Assembly: GCA_030407005.1 (NCBI GenBank)
Contig: JAUDYN010000003.1
Location: 3,038,001 to 3,102,000, forward strand
DNA from: Desarmillaria ectypa
Lineage: Eukaryota > Basidiomycota > Agaricomycetes > Agaricales > Physalacriaceae
Direction of reading: 5' to 3'
Length of the DNA stretch: 64,000 nt
In this document: positions 40,695-52,575 of the stretch, piece by piece
Numbering within the stretch: position 1 is the stretch's first letter
Layout of the letters: every line of letters begins with the position of its first letter
Notes under the pieces: generated by a model
The model's input: the letters and a program-made list of their open reading frames with translations, nothing else
What the model was told of the DNA's origin: nothing
Database searches by the model: none
Made by a program: the position numbers and the translations under genes

Positions 40695-41902
40695 GACTCG
40701 CTGATTTAAATTCATCTGGACGCGTTAAATGTAATTGTCTGTCTGCACTGTTTGTATATCCTACGTGGTACAACCTTGTAGAGCTTTTCTTTCGCCTTGT
40801 GTATTGCTGGATAGATCTTACCGCGTCGTTTGGGACCAGGGTCTTGTTCGTTTTGATTTCGGTTATATGACCACATTACTACCCTACATAACATAGAAAT
40901 CATCTCCCTTCGAACATTCACCCTCTTTTTTTTAAAAACAAATTTCTTCCTAGTCCTGCTTAGTTGCTGTAACCATAATAGATTTAATGATGTATACCCC
41001 GCTAGGCAACTCAAGTACTAACCGTTTGAAGTTTCGTTTTCTTGGTTTCAGCCGATAAGCTGTTTCATTTCATTTCATCTTTGACCTTATGTAAGGTAAC
41101 AACTACTACAGTACAGACTGAGGAGACTTCAAACGCGACTTACCATTACACGTGACCCTGATTTGTGCTTTTGGGTTCATGAACTCTCGTGGATGGGCTC
41201 CGTTAACGTCGATTCAAACGAGGATTTGTAAAAAATAAACAGAGATCATTGGAAAAAAGAAGCCTCGAAATGGCCAGAACTCTTCGGAGATGGATATGGA
41301 TGAGTTTGGAGCGTCCATTCTAAACTTTTGAAATGCAGCTGCTGAGCTTCTGAGGTAATTGCGAACGCCGCAAGGAGCACCGAAACGTTCCGATGAATTT
41401 CAGTGTGAGATATATTCATGCTGACAACAAGGGTCATATTTCTCTCACTCCTCACTGCTTGACTGGCATCTGAATATTGTGATATTATCAGCATCATTAA
41501 AGTTGATGGACCAAAATCCTAAGAGTATAGAAGAACCTATGGACCATTAAAAACATCAAAAAGTGTTGAAAAACAATGGTCGTCGTTATTCGAAGCGAAC
41601 TCCCGCCGCTCCTGCATCATCTCCTCCCGCAGACGCACCACCTCATCTTCATCCCGGTTTCCTTGGGTCGGGCAGTTGAATTATGGAGGCCTAGAGATCC
41701 ATGTCTTCCCATTAGCGCAGAGTCGGACTTGGTTGTAGCGCGTGCTTTGCAACAATAGTAAGGTTTACCAGGAACATCACAACACGTGTCGAGCGTGGCT
41801 GAGCCTGACGCGTCATTAGGAACATAAGATAAACGCCACAATGTTTCAAGCTAGTTCTGAGATATACTCGTACACAATGAATACGACAGTTGAGTACGGA
41901 AT
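40695..41902. other. Intergenic, 1.2 kb, no convincing gene
   Basis: Mostly non-coding. A minus-strand segment around 41575-41660 reads like a charged helix (DEDEVVRLREEMMQERREF) in one frame, but it is short, has no start or splice context, and changes frame beyond about 41665. It may be a fragment of a decayed gene. Confidence 0.35.
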
Positions 41903-42569
41903 TTATAACAGCTTTGCACATTCCTCCTTTATCAATTCAACAATGTTACGAAGCTTTTTCTCTCCCTCGGCATCTAGGACATCAGTTCCACCTCTTCTCT
42001 GGTGCAGTGTCGTTCATCCTCGTAGGATGTCAAGGAATGGCGAGTGGCTTGATCTCCGCCTCCTCGTCTGCGGTGTCCAGTTGATAAAAGCAAAATTGTG
42101 TCCCGACAGCGCTAACTGTATGTAACGTTGGTATGGGACAATGGGCTGTATAGTTTGGTGATGTGTATTCAATGAAATTTAAGGAACAGCACGACTTATG
42201 ACGTAAATCGCTAATGCGCCGCCTGATTTGGTCATCAGCCTCCCCGCGCGATGAAACAAATCTCAAAGCTTCCGGATTTTTCAGCTCCAAGATGAACACG
42301 GGTCGGTTGGCGAACACTATTTCGAACGTTATTATCCAGTCAGATGAGTCTCTGTAACCAGGTTTCAGACACTGCGGGACAACGGTGTAGAGACTTATCA
42401 ACCGGGAAAAGGTAATAAAGGAGCTTGTTGTAGGACCCGTGAAAATCGTTTTCAGCTGTAGTAGGTGGAATGGATTGAAATTGACGGAGCACTGGGTCTG
42501 GCCGGTATCGAACTCCAAAATGATGCTGACATAAAGCCGGCACGTGCCCTTATCCCGACTTTTCTTCAC
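41903..42569 (-). pseudogene. Agaricomycete-specific nuclease-like family, degraded
   Basis: Recognisable family blocks appear in three frames. TAENDFHGSYNKLLYYLFPVD lies in one frame. SSDWIITFEIVFANRPVFILELKNPEALRFVSSRGEADDQIRRRISDL lies in another, followed by LHTVSAVGTQFCFYQLDTA. The tail is HPTRMNDTAPEKRWN, then after another slip DVLDAEGEKKLRNIVELIKEECAK, ending at TAA 41903-41905. The conserved central ILELK..D.Q...R resembles a restriction-endonuclease-type fold common in uncharacterised basidiomycete proteins. An in-frame TGA sits just after AIP, where a CGA arginine would fit. At least two frameshifts and one stop make it a relic. No function is known for the family. Confidence 0.65.
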
Positions 42570-43086
42570 CCAAGCTAAGACCGCGTCTATACCGGCTGAG
42601 TTTGATTTAGGTACAATGTCCAGTTAACCCGATTTTTGTTGAGTAAAAGATTATTAAGAGAGGAAGAGAGTATCGGAAGGATAAAGGAGAGTATTTAAGT
42701 ATCTATATTTTGTAGTGTACTGTACTTGTTTGCCTTCCTACCTACTCTACCCGCTCTGTTCTAACTTGCTGGGCAAATGTTCCTGATCTTTGATCTGCAG
42801 TGCAGGTATTATTCAACACATACTATTCCTCAAATACGAAATCTCATGGAAATACGTAGGTACCTTGTGAAGCCATGCAGGATTGTAGCCGTGTGGCTCG
42901 CACGGCTTGTATGGTACCATGTCAACCACGCGGATGTTAAACTTACTGATGAGAATCCGACATATGCCTCAGTCATACTTTGGGTCGTCACGAAAGGTTG
43001 ATTGCCGCCGGCAATTACCGGAGACGGTTTAATCGTTCACATCAGTAACATCAGCTTCAGTGTAAACGTACCACTACAATAACACC
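42570..43086. other. Upstream region of PIN1; no gene seen
   Basis: Purine-rich sequence at 42650-42700 (AAGAGAGGAAGAGAG) and a plus-strand frame at 42777-43001 without recognisable content. Probably the promoter of the prolyl isomerase gene plus 5' remains of the pseudogene. Confidence 0.35.
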
Positions 43087-43686
43087 ATGGTACGTGCCGT
43101 ATCTTCGACGTTATTATGGTCAACTGACCACGATCTTGCTTAGGCTTGGCAGGTCAGAATGTCCAACTCGCGGGGCAAGCCCTACTTCTACGATGCGGAC
43201 ACCCAACAATCATCGTGGGATCCGCCTGCTGGCCTTACACAGGAGCAAATAAAGCAGCTCCCGGGTGCAAGTTATCTCACCCAAGACAATGTCAGTGACA
43301 AAGTCAGAGCCAGTCACTTGCTGGTGAAGCACGGCGGTAGCAGGCGCCCGTCTAGCTGGAAGGAAGTAAGTCGATTTTCAAACTATCCAACCCAAATATT
43401 GATATGAATTTGGTGACAGGCGAACATAACGCGCTCGAAGGAAGAGGCGATCGAAATCCTGAAGACGTATCAGGACCTCATCGGTGATTCTCCAGACAAG
43501 TTTTCACAACTTGCGACGAAACATTCCGACTGTTCTTCTCATGAAAAGGGCGGTGACCTTGGATTCTTTGGGCGCGGTCAGATGCAGAAGCCGTTCGAGG
43601 ATACTGCCTTTAGCCTCAAGGTTGGAGAGATCAGCGATATTATCAGCACGGACAGTGGTGTCCATTTGGTGCTGAGAACGGCATAG
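43087..43686 (+). CDS. ESS1: Pin1/ESS1 peptidyl-prolyl cis-trans isomerase
   Basis: Isomerises phospho-Ser/Thr-Pro bonds; in yeast it acts on the RNA polymerase II C-terminal domain. The start codon (43087-43089) is followed directly by an intron (43090-43143, GTACGT..TTAG). Exon 2 gives [28 protein letters not shown], a WW domain with both Trp. It continues into the parvulin domain ([27 protein letters not shown] basic phosphate pocket). After a second intron: [60 protein letters not shown]. The catalytic Cys/His/Ser set is present. Stop TAG 43684-43686. About 165 residues, full length. The MOSC gene follows 147 bp downstream on the same strand. Confidence 0.96.
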
Positions 43687-43833
43687 GGTGATGCTGGAAA
43701 TCAAGGAAGATACAAAATTGTACAATATTTTACGGAGGCAAAGAAGTAACTTGACACATAATAGGCGATTATGTAACACCCGCCTTTGCACACTGGCACA
43801 CATCGTTCACAAGCCCAACTTGTGACGACCACT

Positions 43834-45505
43834 ATGTTGGACCCGTGGACCATGGGAACTGAGTCACACCTGACCTTCCTCGTGGGAGCTGCAGTACTTT
43901 TTTTCGTCCTCTATCTCTCTGTTCCCCTCTCGCTTCTGATATCCAAGGCCACAGTGCAACGATTCCCAACGTTAGCGGTCCTCCTACAAGGTCGAGAAAT
44001 GACTATAGACCCATCTCGCATGCGCAAGCCAAACTTTGGCTACGATGTGACTGTCTCGAAACTATTGATCCATCCGATCAAGGTGAATATCCTCATTTTC
44101 TGCATTGTTCCCTCTTTCTGGCGGCATAGCGTGCTCACAGCCGCGACCAGAGCTGCCGAGGACTGTCTGTTACAAATGCCCGGTATACCCCTGAGGGCCT
44201 AGAGGTGAGCATCTTCTTCGGCCGTAGTGTGCCGTCCTGCAGAGAGAGAAAAAAACGAATTGTTTTTTTTTATAGAACGATCGGCAATGGTCCATCGTGG
44301 ACGCGGTAACTAAAAGCGTGATAACGGCGCGTGAAGTGTCAAAAGTAGGTTTAGTTGGCTTACGGGCGGATATCAAGATCTTACGAATCTCTAGATGGTG
44401 CTAATTACACCGCTGATTGAAACAGACGATAATTCACCATACGGTGGAGTATTGCGTGTTTCCTTTCCGGAGGACTCGAGGTGCGACTCATTTGACGTCC
44501 CGTTACGTCCATCCAAGGAGATGTTAAAGACTTGGCAATCGTATGAACCAAAATTTTTACTCTTGATATGTAATAATAATATGGTTTGTCCTCTCGAATC
44601 TTGACAGGTTTGATGTTGCGATGTGGGGCTCCAGCATAGATAGCTATGTTTGCGAGGCCGTCCCGTTATCGTCTGGACCCTCGAAATCACCATCAGCCAT
44701 TCTTTCATCATACTTCGAAAAGTCTGTACACCTGGTGTTCAAGGGAAAGAGACCGCGGAACTGTGCCCCAACTGAGGCGTTCCCAGAACTCAAAGCCACA
44801 GCAGTGTACCAAGATGGATATCCTCTTCTTGTGCTGTCTCAAGAAAGCATGAATGTATTGGAGGAAGAGCTACGCGATCAGGTGGGTAAACAAGGGGTTG
44901 ATGAACGCTGGAGAACAGATAAATTGATGATAGAGAGGTCGGTGTCTCTAAAACAACCCTTCCTTGTAACATGTGGGCACTGGCTTGTATTGAATACGCT
45001 CAAATTGCTGCATGGTGTTTCATTGATGGTGGTGACTCGTTCCGTCAGCTGATAAAGTATGCTTTTCAGGTTTAGACCCAATATCGTTTTCAAAGGCGCA
45101 GGTCCGTTTGCGGAGGACATATGGGAGGAGATTGCTATCAAGTCCGGGCCGGTTTCAGATGCACCTGGAATTCTCGTTGTATCGAAATGCGTTCGATGCC
45201 TGGTAGGTGCCACCGCTCCTGGAAATATCACTACGTCACCCCCGGGTGCCTGTCTTTCCGATCGCTGACTGTATTCTACTTAGTTGCCCAATGTTTCTCC
45301 AGACACGGGTGTCAGGGATACAGCTGTTCCGTATAAGGTTCTCATGAAGGTCAGAACCGGTATTGATCCTGCGAACAAGATGAAACCCTGTGTTGGATGT
45401 AATGGTGTTCCTTTGGGAGAGGGTGTGATAAGGTTGGGTGATAAAGTGATTATCAAACGAATGGTGGGGAGTGTTGTAAAAGATGCTGATACTAATAGTT
45501 CCTAG
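43834..45505 (+). CDS. Membrane-anchored MOSC-domain protein (mARC-like)
   Basis: MOSC proteins bind molybdenum cofactor; the mARC members are outer-mitochondrial-membrane N-reductases. ATG 43834 leads to a membrane helix (HLTFLVGAAVLFFVLYLSVPLSLLI). A MOSC N-terminal beta-barrel follows: VSKLLIHPIK, SCRGLSVTNARYTPEGLE, NDRQWSIVDA (the usual D-R-x-W), SVITAREVSK. Later come YPLLVLSQESMNVLEEELRD and the MOSC core RFRPNIVFKGAGPFAED, VSKCVRC (candidate Mo-ligand Cys), LPNVSPDTGVRD and MKPCVGCNGVP. It ends DADTNSS at TAG 45503-45505. Six introns; the second exon begins after GACCAG, skipping the first AG. The substrate is unknown. A start at ATG 43855 is an alternative. Confidence 0.85.
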
Positions 45506-46054
45506 ATAAGTGTGCCGGCTATAATACTAATCATTCCTTACAGTTGTGCCGCAAGGCGTAATCGATTTGCATAAGATTTATAAGGTCTCAAGCGGGCTAT
45601 TATGGATCTTGAGATACGATTATACGAGATTAATCATCGTCGTTCACTCAGCTCCGCGTTCTGGAGGACTGCGGGAGAGGTATCTGGGATAAAATGAAAT
45701 GGCAGCAACCCGATCCGTAAGAGGATCTGAGAGGGCGGACCGGTATTATTAGGAAGAGAGGCATTCGGGGACGTCGAACTACTCCCACAATTAAACCGCA
45801 CCTGACTTTGAGGTGCGAGCGACAAGAACCAGACTGGACCATGTGGCATGTGGAAGAGGACGATGTGATCGGGATCAGTTCATCACGTGTGAGGTGCCCC
45901 GAATCTAGAAAAGCTGTGCCTGACCAGACCAAAGTCGTAATTCCAAGTGCCTCTGGATCATTTCTAACATCAACGTCCAGACGACGACCGTCCAACGACG
46001 AGCTGCGTCGCGCTCGCGTCTCCCCCCGTCGGGTACATACCATTTTCGCTTAGT
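45506..46054. other. Upstream region of the ubiquitin protease gene
   Basis: No gene is supported. Overlapping open frames on both strands (45648-46043 minus, 45808-46053 plus) lack family features. An untracked 5' exon of the downstream protease gene could lie here, since an acceptor-like TTAG directly precedes ATG 46055. Confidence 0.35.
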
Positions 46055-49000
46055 ATGGCAAGAGCAAGAGCGAAATGGATATTTGGTACTCAGCAAACCC
46101 CGTCCCAAAGAGACAGCTCGAAGCCTATACCTATCCCGACGACATCTTGTGCCGATGGCAAGAAATTTGGCCTGGAGAATGTGCGTAGCAGGCCTTTTTC
46201 TCTTTAATTCGCGCTCATTTCAGCTCTTTCGTGGCCGCAGTTTGGCAATACCTGGTAAGTATGCCCAGTATTCTATAGGATACTACTTACGACATCATTG
46301 CAGTTATGCCAACTCGGTGGTGCAGGCCCTGTACTTTTGTACTCCCTTCAGAGATCTTCTCTTGCAGTCAGAGGAGCATTCCATCGCCCAAGGTTCCCAG
46401 GACGCCCTTCCCGGACTTCCTGCTCTTATACCTGTACGTCGACCCTCCGTGTCTGGCAGCGCCGACCACCCGATCGCGAACGGAATTCCCCTGCAAGAGC
46501 CTTCTACTATTCCTTCTTCTCCCCCTACCCTTTTCTCCGCACTCCGTTCGCTTTATTTTTACATCTCTACCAATCCCTCCGACAGCGGCACCGTCGCACC
46601 ACGCGCTTTCATCGACAAGGTCAAGCAAGGCAACGATATATTTCGTTCTACTATGCATCAGGATGCACACGAATTTCTTAATTATCTCCTTAATAAGATC
46701 GTAGAGGAAATAGAAGAGGAGAAGAAATTGCAGAACGATGCCATGGGTGAGGACTGTGAGTCGTCTCGCTGTCATTTCCCGTGTCGCTTATGCACATGGT
46801 CATTTTTGTCTCGTCAGTGTCCAACTCGGTCGCCACCTTATCATCAAAATCACCCCCTACAATTGTAACCGCCACTACGAGCTCTAATTCTGGTACATCA
46901 CCACAAGATGCAACTTTAGTTCATAAGCTTTTCGAAGGTGTTTTGACTAGCGAAACCCGTTGCCTCACTTGCGAAACGGTCTGTTTCTTCCGTCTGCGTA
47001 ATTCCTCAACCCTATTTACCCGGTTACATTAGGTTTCGGCCCGCGACGAGTCCTTTCTGGATCTTTCAATTGATATTGAGCAGAACTCCAGTGTCACTGC
47101 GTGCTTGCGGCAATTTAGCGCCAGTGAAATGCTCTGTCAGAAGAATAAGTTTTTCTGTGACTCTTGTTGTGACCTGCAAGAGGCGGAGAAACGGTAATGT
47201 GTATCAGGTACCCTCGGCCGGCATTACTCATACGTTACTATAGCATGAAGATCAAGAAACTACCCAATGTTTTGGCTTTGCACTTGAAGCGGTTCAAGTA
47301 TCAAGAGGACCTGCAAAAGTACATCAAGCTAGCCTATCGGGTAGCTTTTCCTGTCGAGCTTCGGCTGTTCAATACTGTTGACGACACGGAGGATGCGGAC
47401 CGACTGTACAACCTATTTGGAATTGTTGTGCACATTGGAACGCGAGTACCGTCGCTTTAATATAGTCCTCGTGTTGATGACCTTTTGTTTTTGCAGTGGC
47501 CCACATCATGGACACTACATCTCCATCATCAAGACGGGCGGGTCATGGCTCGTTTTTGATGACGACAATGTCTATCCGTTACCCGAAGGCGATATTTCCA
47601 AGTACTTTGGCGATTCCCCCGCTGGCTCCGCCTACGTACTCTATTATCAAGCTGCCGACATCGATTTGCCGGCCCTTGGACTACGTAACCCCTCACCAGC
47701 GCCGCCTGAGATGTCCGAGCAAGCGCCCTCTCCAACTGGCTCCATTGAGGCGTCACCTGCTCTGCCGATAAACCCCCCTCTACCCCCAGGACTTGCGGAA
47801 GAAGGTGACTCTTCAGACATCAGTGATCCGCCCTTTCCGATTACGCCGTCGCAATCCTCATCGCCTTTACTCCATCCAACCGATAAGAAATCATCTCGAC
47901 AAACGCTCGACTTCAAGGTTTCGGTATTGGACGAAGTTTTCTCCCCACCCACTGCGTCCTCCCCTGCGATCACGCCCACAACCTCTAGTAATACCCGGAG
48001 TAAAGGGTTCTTTACCAGACGCAGACCCTCAACGTCAGCGGGGACTTTGCACGGACCGGAATTCCGCCAGTCTTCCGAAAGGTTCGCTGCGCCAGCGTCG
48101 TTACTTTCTACAACAAGCTCAGATGAGCCGAATCACAAGGCGCCAACACCGCCGCCACTACCGCCACCTCTACCAACAAGTCCGGACCCCGGTGTGAATG
48201 TTCCTGAGAACGGACATCATGACCATCCACATCCTCACCCCGAGCGTAAACCCAGTACTTGGTTTAAACGTAAGTCATTCAGACTGGGAGATAAGTCGCG
48301 GCCAACCAGCCAGGCCGGGCTGCCCCAAATTCCTCAATCTCCGACGGTTCCCTCGAACTCAAAGGAAGAAGGTTCTTCACAATGGTTCAAAACCTCAGGC
48401 TCTCCGTCGCCTCGAGAGAGGAGGCGACGTCCATCGGAACCTGGGATGTTTGATGCGTCCGCATTCCATAACCTAAGTTCAGTGTCACGTCCGAAGACTT
48501 CGGGTGGTGGCCTTAGCGTCAACGCTAACTATCATCATCGGCATACCCATGATTATGAGAGTTCCTCGCCTGTGTCTCCGTCATCGTCTCTAGGCTCAAA
48601 CTCGCACCTTCTACCGATACTCCCTGCAACTCCATCATCCAATACACCATCCTCTCCTTCACCTTTATCTCCTTCGCGGAAGTCTCTGGAAAAACATTCT
48701 TCGCCGACAAAGGCCCCTGAGCACAAAAAGTCGTTGTCAAGTTTGATCCATTCTAAGGACAAAGCACGAGATCACTCCTCGCTGCGCGCTTCACCTCCTC
48801 CGCGACCTGCCACTGCTATCGGCAACGGTCATGCGACTTCACTGCGGCAACTACCCCCTGTTCCTTCTCTGCCGCCTTCGTTTGCTGCTGCAAATTCCCC
48901 TGTGCGGAATATGTACGCAAGCAATGGGCATGCCTCAGTCGATCATGTTGTAATGACAAATGACAAAGGCAAGATGAAGTCGGAACATCCTCATACCGAT

Positions 49001-49234
49001 GAGCACCCCAATGGATGGGGTGCGTTCCCCGGTGCGAACCATAGTTCTGCCAGCACATCCAGTAGCAGTAACGCCAGCTCGCGTTGGAAGCGAACAAGTA
49101 GGAAGCTGAGTTTTACCTTGCCCCTCCTTCATTTCGGCAGGAAGAAAGATAAAGATAAGGACAGAGACAGGGATAAGGAAGGCAAGGGTACTCCGAGCTC
49201 GTTCCCTCATGTTTCTATGTCCTCGAAACACTGA
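46055..49234 (+). CDS. Ubiquitin carboxyl-terminal hydrolase (UBP9/13, USP12/46-like) with long disordered tail
   Basis: A cysteine protease that removes ubiquitin. It opens [16 protein letters not shown], then KFGLEN, FGNTC and [21 protein letters not shown]. The catalytic Cys codon is split by an intron. Other blocks: [42 protein letters not shown] and FFCDSCCDL (zinc-binding CxxC pairs), [18 protein letters not shown], then after an intron [26 protein letters not shown], with the catalytic His and the following Asp. From about 47700 the protein is a Pro/Ser/His-rich tail of roughly 500 residues with Lys/Asp/Arg repeats near the end ([15 protein letters not shown]), stopping at TGA 49232-49234. 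About eight introns in the catalytic half, none in the tail. The tail likely binds partners or controls location. The start could lie in an upstream exon. Confidence 0.88.
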
Positions 49235-49790
49235 CGGCGCGTGCAATTTAAAGGCAGGATGAACGGTTCTTTATTTTTCTTTGTAGCATTTCATCCATGG
49301 GTAGGTGGGTGCCGGTGTATGGCCATCTATTCGTCCTTTGATGTCGACCATGTATTGCTTTGTTTCGTTAGTCCTCGCCAGGGTGACTGATACACTAATC
49401 CAGTATTCCTACTATTACTACATACCACAAATGCAGTTGTATAATATCAATACCATTATTCCCCAGCTCTTTAGGGCTAATTCAAGACTACTTTGCGATG
49501 TTGGTTAGACTACCATGTAGGCCCATGATTAGAATCTCCTACCCAAGGTATTCGAATCCGGAAATTTTGGCCAAAAGTACTGGATGGGTATTAAAATAAA
49601 AAAAGAAAGCAGAGACTATTACAAAAATACGGGAATAAATCATACTTATTTGACTAATTCAGGAGGATTGATTGATTCTATCTTCGTGTTATCTTCTAAC
49701 CGCAACATCCCATTACAGATATATGCTCTTCCTGGTGACTCAGTCTTTTTATCTATCAATAGACCTTGACAGGATTCAATTCTTCAGAAT
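49235..49790. other. Intergenic, AT-rich, no gene seen
   Basis: This lies between the ubiquitin protease and the HET relic, with low GC at 49560-49700. Open frames at 49305-49508 and 49584-49769 have no recognisable features. The T-loop-like TTCGAATCC near 49550 has no pairing arms. Confidence 0.4.
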
Positions 49791-49799
49791 CCTCAGGTG

Positions 49800-51632
49800 A
49801 GACACCATTTCTGATTAAATGGTGTCAATATTCCTTTTACCAACTCTGCATGCACCGGCTCTTCTTGAATGCTTACGGACCATGCCCCAGAATCATCGCA
49901 TACAGTTCTGTTCCATTTTAGTGGCCGCGGCACTTTGCAATATGGACAATAGCGGCTTTTGATCATATAGCAGTCTCGAATATCAATGCTACCTCCCCGT
50001 GAAGGTTGCTAAGTGCCTGTCAAACAGTACTGCTTTCTGCTGTCCACGTCTTCGAACACATACGTTGGATACAGTATCATCTCCTCGGGCTGAAAGACAA
50101 AGACATTATGCTCGATATGTAAGCCATCAGGCTCGCATACCCGTACAAACGGTATTTCGCCTCTGCAAAGTGCTGTGCTTCATACGCAAAGTGCACGTTC
50201 ATGACTTCTGTGAGGTGGAGAAGGAGTGACCGAGGTGCCCAACGTTCTTCATGTTTGGGGCAGGAATGTGGTTGGGTGTTGCAAAAATTGGGAGTTGTGC
50301 AAATATGATTGTAGCGGGGATGTCGCGCAGGAGAGGGTAGAAATGCTGCATACGTTCCTCAGCTATCTGAACGCTGAGAATGTTGGATATGTCAAGACCG
50401 GCCAAGGATGCAAGACAGATAGCTTCATCTTCGGACTTGCTGGTAGTACGATTCTGCACCGCGCGAGCAAGTCGTTGGAACTGGGTGTCCCATCCTGATG
50501 GTTGAAGATCGCTGACGAACGGAAGACGGCTGGTTATTGACTCTTCCATCCAAAGCCCGAAGAGAAGACCTTCTTTGATCAGTAGAGGTAAGCGCAGTCG
50601 GTTTACGGGGACGAAGGAGCGGTTTGGACCTAGGCTTTGATGGCATATGCTGGAAAGTATGCAACAGCTCTTTCCAGCGGATCGGGCCGTCTCTCATCTG
50701 GAAGTACATCTTCCCGAGACTCGACTTGGACTCGATGCTCAGGGCTGCTTCCTGCAGTGTCCAGAGACGCTTCATCCAGCCAACAGATGCCATCCTGATT
50801 CCTAGCTCAAGGTCGGACACATTCTACGGAGCATAGTTCTCGGTCGAGAACGAGGACAATTTTAGCGTCGTAGAAGGTCTGGCCGAGTAAACGGATTGCT
50901 CACTTGCGGTATTCTTTTAGATGAGGAGCCATGGGAATACATACATAGGGTATCGATCCACAAGGCCATGGCGCGGTAGCACGATACTCGATGGACGGGG
51001 TGGTATAGAACAGTCATGAAATCTCGCAGCCTCCGGAATTGGCATCGTGGGAGGGCGTTTTCAAACGGATTATTCAAGTCCATCGGCCCCTACTATATGA
51101 ATCAACGTTAACGATGCAGTACATTGATAGTTGCATTCGGTACTTACATACATGGCTGATAGCGATGTAAGGATAGCTCTCTTCTTGAACCACAGAAAGC
51201 TCAAGATCGCGAGATATGGTAACCATTGGAATCCTTCCTCTAGACAGAGAATCTCGTAGTCGCTCTGAATCCACTGAAACGGACTCACACTCGCAGACAA
51301 TACTTACGTGCACTGTCTGGTAGTCTTCTTCACTCATTTGACTTCCCATGTACCTCGTCTCCACGCAGTTGGTATGGTTCCGACGTGCTTCGGGACGTTC
51401 AACAAAATAACTGAAGAGCATCATGTCGTACCCCGATCCATTGAGTTCACTTTTGCACCAGTCTAGCGAACATCACTGGTTCTGCCATCCTACTCTCCCC
51501 TTCGTGAGCACAGTCATACCTCACGTCTCCAACTGAGACAATCATACCATCCTTTGGGTCAATGTTACCCCGCGGGGAGTGACATAGGAAAGCCAACAGA
51601 ATAATGCGAAGAAGAATATGGATCGACCACAA
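49800..51632 (-). pseudogene. HET-domain (heterokaryon incompatibility) protein, degraded
   Basis: HET proteins trigger cell death when unlike fungal individuals fuse. Family blocks run right to left: SELNGSGYDMMLFSY, SYPYIAISHV..GNPFENALPRCQFRRL, MALWIDTLC, then IPMAPHLKEYRK*AIRLLGQTFYDAKIVLVLDREL, DLELGIRMASVGWMKRLWTLQEA, RTTSKSEDEAICLASLAGLD, and RWAPRSLLLHLTE near the C-terminus. Frame is broken after DTLC by a tandem ATGT duplication (about 50940-50947). A TGA (50900-50902) replaces what is probably CGA. Another one-base slip precedes DLELGIR, and a further slip lies near 50240. It cannot encode a full product. Upstream sequence at 51447-51632 (FLCHSPRGNIDP, GESRMAEPVMF) continues the N-terminal part in a shifted frame. 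Confidence 0.72.
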
Positions 51633-51639
51633 GACTTGG

Positions 51640-52575
51640 CACTCTGAGAACGTGTACTCGTGATCATCCTAAAACTCTCCTGCTCTGGTGATTATGAGCT
51701 GCACCTGTCGTGCAATGGCATAGAGCTGTGATCTAAACACTCTCGTCTCCGCCAACCGATGCCGCTGAGAGGCAGTGAACAGTCTCATTGGCAGTCCATG
51801 CAGTACTGACTGTGTTCGGATCCCCTGACGCGAACATCCCCCCTACGTCGAACTCTAGGCCACAAAGCGAGCTCACTTCCGTGAGCACACCAAAAAAAAA
51901 GCCAGGCCTGCAAAAATGTAACTTTTTCTGCGACGGAGACTTCGTTTCCATTCCATCAGTTTTTGGAAATGGCGGGCGTATGCAATCCATAGCGCAACCG
52001 CTCGCTTTGAGCTGCGCAGATGCCGGGTGGACAGCGCCCTGAATGGCACTGATGATCATAACGGTGGACTCTCCAGCTCATGCGTGCAGGGAAGTCCCAG
52101 AATCCAAGATTTTCATAGGGAGCAGCTGCGCACATGTACGGCACCGTAACGGGGGTGAACTCTGGGCGGAAATTTCTGGAAGGGTAGACGTGGTGGTTCC
52201 GGCACTTTCAGTGTAACTTCCGTCCCATTAATGCTTGGCCAGATGTTCATGCAGACGGCCTAAAGCTTGGTCCCATAATAACATTGAGCTTCTTGTACGA
52301 GGATTCAAATGTACGGCTGGTATTTGAGAATGGAAAAGAGAGAGGACGTGTTCTGTGGTAGTGCTCTAAACAACATGAAAATCTTGATTGAGCCTTGATA
52401 AGCCTGTCCAATCATGTGCTTTCAAGTAGTATGTCAAGAGGTCCCTATCATTAGCATGCAATATTCAGGCTGGTCTTAGAGGAAAAAGGTTAAACACACC
52501 GTATGATCCCACGCCACTGTTTGGACCGGTTCGAGAACTGTCAATGCCATTCGACTGTCTTTGTTTTGCGCTATC
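51640..52575. other. Accessory intergenic region with unassigned open frames
   Basis: A minus-strand frame at 51733-52059 (108 codons, ending SAASVGGDESV) and a neighbouring one at 51956-52144 have an even composition but no family I recognise. The frames disagree with each other, so an old exon pair is possible. No firm gene call. Confidence 0.3.

Noticed and set aside
49540..49570. Possible tRNA T-arm (TTCGAATCC)
   Set aside because: The flanks do not pair and no anticodon or acceptor arms are found.
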